This document shows positions 1 to 5,009 of a DNA stretch of 8,691 nucleotides, piece by piece. The DNA is from Oscillospiraceae bacterium (GTDB lineage Bacteria > Bacillota > Clostridia > Oscillospirales > Ruminococcaceae). The stretch spans positions 1-8,691 of the forward strand of contig JAFSHJ010000216.1 in NCBI GenBank assembly GCA_017440425.1, read 5' to 3'. The notes beneath the pieces were generated by a model. It did not search any database. It was not told where the DNA came from and saw nothing but the letters and a program-made list of their open reading frames with translations. Both the position numbers and the translations under genes were made by a program. The stretch's first letter is position 1. Each line of letters begins with the position of its first letter.

Positions 1-599
1 GTTGCAACCGTGCTGCGAACCTGAATGTAATCTCCGATGGCGGCAGTGGTAACATAACTCACAACACCGTCGATGGGAGAATAGATGCGTGCTCTGTTGA
101 GGTCGTTATAGAGCTTGTTGAGGTTGATCTCTTGGATCTCAAGGTCTATCTGTGCAAGGCGCTTATCCTCTTTGGAGATGGTTGCGTTGCGGTTGATCTT
201 GTTGAAGTTGATGCGTGCCTTTTCAACAACAAGCTCCTGGACCTTGATGTTTTCAAGGATATCTTCGGTGTCGAACTCTGCAATGAGCTGACCTTTTGTG
301 ACTTTGTCGCCGTAGCGGACGTAGATGTTCTTAAGATATCCGCCGCCCTCTGTGAAGGCAAGGTTATGCTGGGAGAGCGAAATAAGGCTTCCGCTGCCTG
401 TACGTCTCTGAACAACGTCTCCGCGCGCTGCGGGCACAGTTTTATATGTAACAGACTGAGGCACTACCAGCGGCGGCACGAGAATTTCTTCTTCCTCCGG
501 GAAGAGGCTCTCACAGCCTGCAAAAGTTGCAGCCATAACGACCACCAGCAAAGCCGCGATCAGTCTCACTTTGTTAACTGCCATTTTTCCTTTAAACAT
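1..599 (-). CDS. HlyD/RND-type efflux membrane fusion lipoprotein, N-terminal part
   Basis: The gene runs off the left edge, so 199 N-terminal residues are visible. Residues 1-29 are a lipoprotein signal peptide: basic start, hydrophobic run from about 13 to 27, lipobox F-A-G-C with Cys29 as the expected lipid anchor, then an acidic PEEEE stretch. Residues about 78-112 read as the first half of a biotinyl/lipoyl-like domain (EGGGYLKNIYVRYGDKVTKG). About 113-168 is a charged helical hairpin, and RARIYSPIDGVVSYV (169-183) is the typical return strand. This is the periplasmic-adaptor/HlyD family; in Gram-positives such proteins usually work at the outer membrane face with a MacB-like ABC transporter, whose genes would lie beyond the left edge (inference). 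The ATG at 599 is chosen because AGGAGG stands 9 nt upstream; an internal ATG at 584 has a weaker site. Substrate unknown. Confidence 0.88.
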   Translation of the reverse strand, partial: MFKGKMAVNKVRLIAALLVVVMAATFAGCESLFPEEEEILVPPLVVPQSVTYKTVPAARGDVVQRRTGSGSLISLSQHNLAFTEGGGYLKNIYVRYGDKVTKGQLIAEFDTEDILENIKVQELVVEKARINFNKINRNATISKEDKRLAQIDLEIQEINLNKLYNDLNRARIYSPIDGVVSYVTTAAIGDYIQVRSTVA

Positions 600-651
600 A
601 TTGGGGTTCCTCCTCGGGTAAAATAAAAATGTCAACAAAATTTGATACTTT

Positions 652-680
652 ATTATAACAAAAAACTTGCATAAATACAA
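652..680 (-). promoter_or_regulatory. Sigma-A promoter for the membrane fusion protein gene
   Basis: Read on the minus strand: -35 TTGTAT (675-680), 17-nt spacer, -10 TATAAT (652-657). This puts the transcript start near 645 and gives a leader of about 45 nt before the ATG at 599. A TTGACA lies at 630-635 but has no -10 at the right distance. Confidence 0.65.
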
Positions 681-968
681 TACTTTTCCCTTTACTGTTT
701 TGTTCTCTTATCATTTTTTTACAACAGTTTTCGTATACCACCTCTACCCTTTCTTCAAAAAATCGTACATCTTGCATAGTTTCACCACATATTTTTCGTC
801 TCCCCACCCTTTTCTTTCAATGAACTGCCGTTTTTCTCTCTTTTGGGTTGGAATTTCCATTAAAATTCCTCAATTCTTATCTTTAACACAATTATATATC
901 ATTTATGCTGTAAAATCAAGAAAAAATCTTATCTTTAACACGCTGATGGTTCAAACTTTACCGTGATT

Positions 969-973
969 GGGGA
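969..973 (+). promoter_or_regulatory. Shine-Dalgarno site deciding the XRE start
   Basis: GGGGA at 969-973 is 7 nt before the ATG at 981. A GTG at 963 is in the same frame but has no ribosome site ahead of it, so 981 is preferred. Confidence 0.6.
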
Positions 974-980
974 ATTTATA

Positions 981-1226
981 ATGAAAATTTATGACTACCA
1001 CGGCAAAAAGAATATCTGCGGCGAAAGGCTTCGTGAGGCACGGGTCATCCGCCGGCTGCGCCAGGAGGACCTTGCGGCAAAAATTCAGCTTGAAGGCGTT
1101 ATTATGGAGCGCGACAGCATAAGCAGAATTGAGATCGGCACACGCTTTGTCTCGGATTTTGAGCTGATGACATTTGCCAGGGTGCTGGGTGTTTCGGTGA
1201 ATTGGCTGCTTGGGTTGGAAGATTAA
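981..1226 (+). CDS. Small XRE-family helix-turn-helix transcriptional regulator
   Basis: An 81-residue DNA-binding protein that is almost entirely one Cro/C1-type domain. RLREARVIRRLRQEDLAAKI (about 16-35) holds the first helix and the start of the HTH; RDSISRIEIGTRFVSDFELM (about 44-63) is the recognition helix and following helix; FARVLGVSVNWLLGLED closes the domain in the usual way. There is no sensor or dimerisation domain beyond it, so it is a stand-alone repressor/activator of unknown ligand. It is transcribed alone: its own terminator follows 4 nt after the stop. Targets may be its own gene or the divergent membrane fusion gene, because the shared spacer carries a 15-bp direct repeat (inference). 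Start at 981 rather than GTG 963 because of the ribosome site at 969-973. Confidence 0.88.
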   Translation: MKIYDYHGKKNICGERLREARVIRRLRQEDLAAKIQLEGVIMERDSISRIEIGTRFVSDFELMTFARVLGVSVNWLLGLED

Positions 1227-1229
1227 TAT

Positions 1230-1267
1230 CGGACAGCTTTCCTGCGGGATGGCTGTCCGTTTTATTT
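1230..1267 (+). terminator. Rho-independent terminator of the XRE gene
   Basis: Perfect 8-bp stem CGGACAGC (1230-1237) / GCTGTCCG (1252-1259), 14-nt loop, then TTTTATTT. It isolates the regulator from the ATPase operon downstream. Confidence 0.85.
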
Positions 1268-1278
1268 GTTCGACTGCA

Positions 1279-1310
1279 TTTTGCCGCTTTACCGCTGTGT
1301 AGCGGCAAAA
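1279..1310. repeat. 10-bp inverted repeat (stem-loop)
   Basis: TTTTGCCGCT (1279-1288) and AGCGGCAAAA (1301-1310) pair perfectly around a 12-nt loop. There is no U-run after it on either strand, so it is not a standard terminator. It sits between the XRE terminator and the promoter at 1398; role unknown. Confidence 0.6.
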
Positions 1311-1397
1311 TATTCACTAAAAAAGTTCTCTCTATTTTTCTCAATTAGTAAATTGCTACGAAATCCTTTTTTCTCCTTTGCTTGTTTTTATTGTTTG

Positions 1398-1426
1398 TTG
1401 CATTTTGTTATGTTTCGTGATATAAT
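1398..1426 (+). promoter_or_regulatory. Extended -10 sigma-A promoter of the ATPase/oxidoreductase operon
   Basis: TTGCAT (1398-1403), 17-nt spacer, TATAAT (1421-1426), with TG at 1418-1419 forming an extended -10. The transcript start would be near 1433, leaving about 42 nt of leader before the GTG at 1475. This is one of the strongest promoters in the window. Confidence 0.75.
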
Positions 1427-1474
1427 TACGATTGAAGAGCTTTACACACTTTTCATCTATATTTTCTCCACAAG

Positions 1475-2158
1475 GTGGTGACTGAAATACTGCGTTTTGA
1501 AAACCGGATCACAGTAATTACCGGACATTACGGCTGCGGAAAGACCAACCTCGCCGTTAACCTTGCACTTGAACTCAACAAAGAGGGAAAACGCACGGCT
1601 TTGTGCGATCTCGATATAGTCAATCCCTATTTCCGCTCTGCGGATTTCTCCAAAGAACTGGAACAGCTCGGCATTGAGATGATACTTCCGCCTTTTGCCA
1701 ACAGCAATGTGGACGTACCCACTCTCACCGCCAGAGTTTCCGCCGCAATAAACGATCCCTCCATACATCTCATCCTGGATGTTGGCGGTGACGATGCGGG
1801 AGCTGCCGCTCTGGGAAGATACAGCGCAGACATTAAAAAACAGGGCTACGATATGCTCTATCTTGTCAACGCCTACCGCTTTCTTACACAGACGGCGGAG
1901 GAAGCCATTGAGAATATGCGTGAGATAGAATATGCATCCCGCCTGAGCGTGACGGCGCTGCTCAACAGCTCCAACCTTGCCGGCGAGACCACTGCGGAAA
2001 CGGTGAACAGCTCCATGGAATTTGCAAAAAAGGCAGCAGCGCTTGCCGACCTGCCCCTTTTCGCCGCTGCGGAGCGCTCCGTTGCGGATGCGGTGGAATT
2101 TGACAGAGACAAGCTGTTTGTCATTGACCGAAAGGTTAAAACAGTTTGGGAAAAATGA
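1475..2158 (+). CDS. ParA/MinD/Mrp-superfamily P-loop ATPase next to 2-oxoacid oxidoreductase
   Basis: A 227-residue cytosolic P-loop NTPase. Walker A is GHYGCGKT (17-24) with Lys23. The extra signature Lys of true ParA/MinD proteins is replaced by His18. CDLDIVNPYFR (44-54) is the Walker A'-like Asp motif of the SIMIBI class, and ILDVGGDD (100-107) is Walker B. No membrane helix, Fe-S CxxC motif or DNA-binding domain is visible, so it is neither a standard partition protein nor a full Mrp/NBP35 carrier. It precedes the ferredoxin by 71 bp with no terminator between, so it is likely co-transcribed with the oxidoreductase. An assembly, activation or regulatory role for that enzyme is inference from position only. 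The start is GTG (1475 or 1478); no ATG or TTG is available in frame and the ribosome site is poor. Confidence 0.85.
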   Translation: MVTEILRFENRITVITGHYGCGKTNLAVNLALELNKEGKRTALCDLDIVNPYFRSADFSKELEQLGIEMILPPFANSNVDVPTLTARVSAAINDPSIHLILDVGGDDAGAAALGRYSADIKKQGYDMLYLVNAYRFLTQTAEEAIENMREIEYASRLSVTALLNSSNLAGETTAETVNSSMEFAKKAAALADLPLFAAAERSVADAVEFDRDKLFVIDRKVKTVWEK

Positions 2159-2176
2159 CCCCTCACTTTGTTTTTA

Positions 2177-2205
2177 TTGCACGGTGTGCTTTGATCCAAT
2201 ACACT
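2177..2205 (+). promoter_or_regulatory. Possible internal promoter before the ferredoxin gene
   Basis: TTGCAC (2177-2182), 17-nt spacer, TACACT (2200-2205), a 4/6 match at -10. It lies in the 71-bp gap after the ATPase and could give extra transcription of the oxidoreductase genes. Confidence 0.35.
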
Positions 2206-2229
2206 ATTATATAAATATAGGAGGTTAAT

Positions 2230-2436
2230 ATGTCTAAGGTCACAATTTTTGAAAACACATGCAAGGGCTGCGGGCTCTGCGTGACCGTATGCCCCAAAAA
2301 GATCCTTTTTATGGACTCTTCCAGCATAAACAGTAAAGGTTATAACCCCGCTAAAGTGTCCGACGAGGAAAAATGCATCAGCTACGCTATGTGTGCACTG
2401 ATCTGCCCCGATTGCGCAATTAAAGTTGAGAAGTAA
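2230..2436 (+). CDS. Ferredoxin-like (delta) subunit of 2-oxoacid:ferredoxin oxidoreductase
   Basis: A 68-residue bacterial-type ferredoxin that carries electrons out of the oxidoreductase encoded just downstream. The first motif is complete, CKGCGLCVTVCP (Cys11, 14, 17, 21 plus Pro22), and should bind a [4Fe-4S] cluster. The second reads C-I-S-Y-A-M-C-A-L-I-C-P-D-C (49-62): Cys49, 55 and 59 are present, but the second position of CxxCxxCxxxCP is Tyr52 (codon TAC, 2383-2385), one base from Cys. An extra Cys62 follows. The site may hold a [3Fe-4S] cluster or use another ligand. The length and the linker IN-KGYNP are typical of the KorD/VorC-type subunit. AGGAGG lies 5 nt before the ATG; the stop is 35 bp before the alpha gene, consistent with one operon. 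Confidence 0.9.
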   Translation: MSKVTIFENTCKGCGLCVTVCPKKILFMDSSSINSKGYNPAKVSDEEKCISYAMCALICPDCAIKVEK

Positions 2437-2471
2437 CAAGCAAGCCGGAATCTGAAAGGAATGATAACATT

Positions 2472-3524
2472 ATGGCTGAAAGATTTTTGATGAAGGGCAA
2501 CGAAGCTCTGGCCGAAGCCGCTATCATGGCCGGCTGCCGCCACTACTTCGGTTATCCCATTACTCCGCAGACGGAGATCGCCGCTTACATGGCAAAGCGT
2601 ATGCCTAAGATCGGCGGAACATTTTTGCAGGCAGAATCTGAAATTGCCGCAATAAACATGGTGCTCGGCGCTGCATCCGCAGGTGTCCGTGTTCTCACCT
2701 CCTCCTCTTCCCCCGGTATCTCCCTTAAAACAGAGGGTCTCTCCTACATAGCAGGCTCCGACCTCCCTTGCGTCATCATCGACGTACAGCGCGGCGGCCC
2801 CGGACTCGGCGGCATCCAGCCCTCCCAGGCTGACTACTGGCAGGCAACAAGAGCTCTCGGTCACGGTGACTATTTTGCTATTGTATACGCTCCCAACAGC
2901 GTTCAGGAGATGGTCAACGTTGTTTTCGATGCTTTTGACAACGCAGATACCTACCGCGTTCCCGTTATGATCCTCAGCGACGGTATGCTGGGACAGATGA
3001 TGGAGCCCGTTTCCTTCCCCGAGCGTGAAGCCAAGGTTCTTGACAAACCCTGGGCTGCCTGCGGACACAAGAACGAGCGCAAGCACAACATCATCAACTC
3101 TCTCTATCTCCAGCCTCAGGAACTGGAAAAAACTGTTGTTGACCGCTTTAAGAGATATGAGATTATTAAAGAAAAACTGGCTTCTGCAGAGAACTATCTC
3201 ACAGAAGATGCCGATATCGTGGTTGTTGCTTACGGCGCTTCCTCCCGTATTGTTAAGAGTGCTGTCAACGCTGCAAGAGCAAAGGGCATCAAGGCCGGTA
3301 TGATCCGTCCGATAACTCTTTGGCCGTTCCCTGTCAACGCCATTGCCGATGCTGCAAAGACCGCAAAGCGCTTCCTCTGCGTCGAAATGAGCATGGGACA
3401 GATGATCGACGATGTAAGACTTGCTCTTAACGGTGCCGCACCGGTTGATTTCTTCGGCCGTACCGGCGGTATCATCCCCTCTCCCGCAGAGGTTCTGGAG
3501 CAGATCGAGAAACTTGCGGAATAA
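2472..3524 (+). CDS. vorB: 2-oxoacid:ferredoxin oxidoreductase, alpha subunit (VorB/KorA type)
   Basis: A 350-residue alpha subunit, full length for the four-subunit (alpha-beta-gamma-delta) enzymes. With the beta subunit it oxidatively decarboxylates a 2-oxoacid to acyl-CoA in the cytosol. The pyrimidine-binding domain shows GYPITPQTE (27-35), AESEIAA (54-60; a Glu here normally activates the TPP ring), TSSSSPG (76-82) and VQRGGPGLGG (105-114). A second domain starts near 248 (VVVAYGASSRIVKSAV) with IRPITLWPFP (278-287). Proteins of this form are usually named 3-methyl-2-oxobutanoate dehydrogenase VorB, but the sequence does not separate branched-chain from 2-oxoglutarate use; an indolepyruvate enzyme is unlikely because those are fused differently. 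The ribosome site AAAGGA is 11 nt upstream. The codon choice looks strongly biased, as in highly expressed genes. Confidence 0.95.
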   Translation: MAERFLMKGNEALAEAAIMAGCRHYFGYPITPQTEIAAYMAKRMPKIGGTFLQAESEIAAINMVLGAASAGVRVLTSSSSPGISLKTEGLSYIAGSDLPCVIIDVQRGGPGLGGIQPSQADYWQATRALGHGDYFAIVYAPNSVQEMVNVVFDAFDNADTYRVPVMILSDGMLGQMMEPVSFPEREAKVLDKPWAACGHKNERKHNIINSLYLQPQELEKTVVDRFKRYEIIKEKLASAENYLTEDADIVVVAYGASSRIVKSAVNAARAKGIKAGMIRPITLWPFPVNAIADAAKTAKRFLCVEMSMGQMIDDVRLALNGAAPVDFFGRTGGIIPSPAEVLEQIEKLAE

Positions 3525-3563
3525 TCGCTCCGCCTCAATCTTATCGAAAGGAATGGTCATATA

Positions 3564-4313
3564 ATGTCTATTGTATTTGAAAGACCTCACGCTCTTCTTG
3601 ACGTGACTACAAACTACTGCCCCGGATGCACTCACGGCATCATTCATAAACTGGTGGCACAGGTCATTGACGAGCTCGGTTGCGAAGGCACCACCGTTGG
3701 TGTTGCTCCCGTTGGCTGCTCCGTTATGGCTTACAACTTCTTTGGCTGCGACATGGTGCAGGCTCCCCACGGACGTGCTCCCGCTGTTGCAACCGGTCTT
3801 AAACGTGCTCTTCCCGAAAACGTTATCTTCACATATCAGGGCGACGGCGACCTCGCTGCTATCGGTACTGCCGAAACAGTTCACGCCGCAACAAGAGGTG
3901 AAAACATCACCATCATCTTCGTCAATAATGCCATCTACGGCATGACCGGCGGTCAGATGGCTCCCACCTCCCTGCCCGGACAGGTTACCCAGACCACACC
4001 TTACGGCCGTGACACCTCCACCGCAGGTTACCCCGTAAGAGTTTGCGAGATGCTCTCCACCCTCAGCGGCACTGCTTATGCAGAGCGTGTTGCTGTTGAC
4101 ACCATCCCCAACATCCGCAAGGCAAAGGCTGCCATCCGCAAGGCTTTCGACACCCAGATCGCCAAGAAAGGCTTCTCCATTGTTGAAGTTCTTTCCACCT
4201 GCCCCACAAACTGGGGTCTCACTCCCGATGAAGCTCTTCAGTGGCTCCGTGACAACATGATGCCCTATTATCCTCTCGGCGTTTACAAAGACACAACAAA
4301 GGAGGAGAAATAA
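3564..4313 (+). CDS. 2-oxoacid:ferredoxin oxidoreductase, TPP-binding beta subunit
   Basis: A 249-residue beta subunit that binds the TPP diphosphate and Mg. NYCPGCTHG (18-25) is the family's N-terminal motif. GVAPVGCS (46-53) and HGRAPAVATG (69-78) follow. GDGDLAAIG (93-101) with N121/N122 and IYGMTGGQ (124-131) is the TPP motif (GDG about 28 residues before an Asn). There is no C-terminal ferredoxin domain, so electrons leave through the separate delta subunit. It lies 39 bp after the alpha gene and 1 bp before the gamma gene, which indicates translational coupling with gamma. The leader GAAAGGAATG before the start is also found before the alpha gene. The corresponding subunit is called KorB or VorA in different naming systems, so no symbol is assigned. 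Confidence 0.95.
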   Translation: MSIVFERPHALLDVTTNYCPGCTHGIIHKLVAQVIDELGCEGTTVGVAPVGCSVMAYNFFGCDMVQAPHGRAPAVATGLKRALPENVIFTYQGDGDLAAIGTAETVHAATRGENITIIFVNNAIYGMTGGQMAPTSLPGQVTQTTPYGRDTSTAGYPVRVCEMLSTLSGTAYAERVAVDTIPNIRKAKAAIRKAFDTQIAKKGFSIVEVLSTCPTNWGLTPDEALQWLRDNMMPYYPLGVYKDTTKEEK

Positions 4314-4314
4314 G

Positions 4315-4845
4315 ATGACAAGAAATATTCTTCTCGCAGGCTTCGGCGGACAGGGAATTCTGTTTGCCGGCAAGGTTATGGCTTACGCAGGTCTTATTGA
4401 AGAAAAAGAGATCTCCTGGCTTCCTTCCTACGGCCCCGAAATGCGCGGCGGTACCGCTAACTGCAGCGTTTGCATCTCCGATGATCCCATCGGTTCCCCG
4501 CTGGTTCTCAAACCCGACATTCTTGTTGCAATGAACCTGCCCTCCTACGACAAGTTCATCAACGAGGCTGCTCCCGGCGCAACAGTTGTTGTGGACAGCA
4601 CTCTTGTTGAAAAGAGAACTGAACGCACCGACATCAACGTTTTCTATGTTCCCGCAACAAAGCTGGCTAACGAAAACGGTCTCAAGGGTCTCGCAAACAT
4701 CATCTGCGTCGGCAAGCTCCTCAAAGAGACAGGCTTTGCCTCCTATGATGCTGTTGAGGCTGCCATCCGCAAGTGCGTTCCCGCCAAGAAGGCTGCTATG
4801 GTTGACTTCAACCTCAATGCCCTCAAGCTTGGCATGGACAACTGA
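4315..4845 (+). CDS. 2-oxoacid:ferredoxin oxidoreductase, gamma subunit
   Basis: A 176-residue gamma subunit of the pyruvate/ketoisovalerate oxidoreductase catalytic gamma family. In related enzymes this domain contributes to CoA binding and holds the complex together. GFGGQGILFAG (9-19) is the signature nucleotide-like loop; SWLPSYGPEMRGGTANC (34-50) is the second conserved block; KPDILVAMNLPSYDKF (66-81) and the late ANIICVG follow. The length is normal for a stand-alone gamma subunit. GGAGGAG overlaps the end of the beta gene and the stop-start gap is 1 nt. It is the last gene of the operon, ending 11 bp before the bidirectional terminator at 4857. Confidence 0.94.
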   Translation: MTRNILLAGFGGQGILFAGKVMAYAGLIEEKEISWLPSYGPEMRGGTANCSVCISDDPIGSPLVLKPDILVAMNLPSYDKFINEAAPGATVVVDSTLVEKRTERTDINVFYVPATKLANENGLKGLANIICVGKLLKETGFASYDAVEAAIRKCVPAKKAAMVDFNLNALKLGMDN

Positions 4846-4870
4846 TCAAACACAAAACCCGATTTTGAGC

Positions 4871-4914
4871 GGCATATCTGCATTTTTCCAAAATGCAGAT
4901 ATGCCAATTTTTTT
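4871..4914 (+). terminator. Terminator of the oxidoreductase operon
   Basis: GGCATATCTGCATTTT (4871-4886) pairs with AAAATGCAGATATGCC (4890-4905) around loop TCC, then AA and seven T (4908-4914). This is a strong rho-independent terminator 25 nt after the gamma stop codon. Confidence 0.92.
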
Positions 4915-4916
4915 GC

Positions 4917-4957
4917 AAAAATAGCGCATTAAAACGAGAAACTCGTTTTAATGCGCT
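4917..4957 (-). terminator. Terminator of the phosphomutase gene
   Basis: On the minus strand AGCGCATTAAAACGAG pairs with CTCGTTTTAATGCGCT around loop TTT (4923-4957), followed by ATTTTTGC. It lies about 53 nt past the phosphomutase stop and is the minus-strand partner of the terminator at 4871. Confidence 0.85.
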
Positions 4958-5009
4958 GCTCAAAATCGGGTACTTTCAGTATATCAAAACACTGTTTATA
5001 CTTAAAGTT

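Larger units (their letters stand above)
600..980. other. AT-rich divergent intergenic spacer with 15-bp direct repeat
   Basis: This 381-bp gap separates the divergent fusion-protein and XRE genes. About 690-840 is strongly pyrimidine-rich on the plus strand. The 15-mer TCTTATCTTTAACAC occurs twice, at 875-889 and 927-941, 52 bp apart start to start and upstream of the XRE gene; it could be an operator or promoter elements. Short open frames here (for example 592-807 minus, 667-966 plus) have no ribosome site and low-complexity composition, so I call no gene. I could not define a convincing promoter for the XRE gene. Confidence 0.6.
4857..4971. repeat. Nested inverted-repeat structure: 14-bp outer stem enclosing two 16-bp hairpins
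   Basis: The outer arms ACCCGATTTTGAGC (4857-4870) and GCTCAAAATCGGGT (4958-4971) are perfect complements. They close directly onto two perfect 16-bp hairpins with 3-nt loops: 4871-4905 and 4923-4957. The 17 nt between the hairpins contains the self-complementary TTTTTGCAAAAA (4910-4921). Both strands therefore enter the structure through the same 14-nt sequence. It fills most of the space between two convergent genes. No target-site duplication is visible beside it. Confidence 0.9.

Noticed and set aside
592..807. 71-codon minus-strand frame upstream of the membrane fusion gene
   Set aside because: GTG start without a usable ribosome site; it contains the fusion gene's own promoter and ribosome site, and the protein has no recognisable feature.
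667..966. 99-codon plus-strand frame in the AT-rich spacer
   Set aside because: Low-complexity Phe/Ser/Tyr-rich product from a pyrimidine-rich stretch, with no ribosome site.
2382..4373. 663-codon open frame on the minus strand
   Set aside because: It lies antisense to the ferredoxin, alpha and beta genes, which have full family motifs. It has no recognisable domain; a shadow of biased codon use.
4857..4971. MITE or insertion-sequence remnant based on the 14-bp inverted ends
   Set aside because: No target-site duplication is visible and both inner hairpins work as terminators for the flanking genes; kept only as an open question in the findings.
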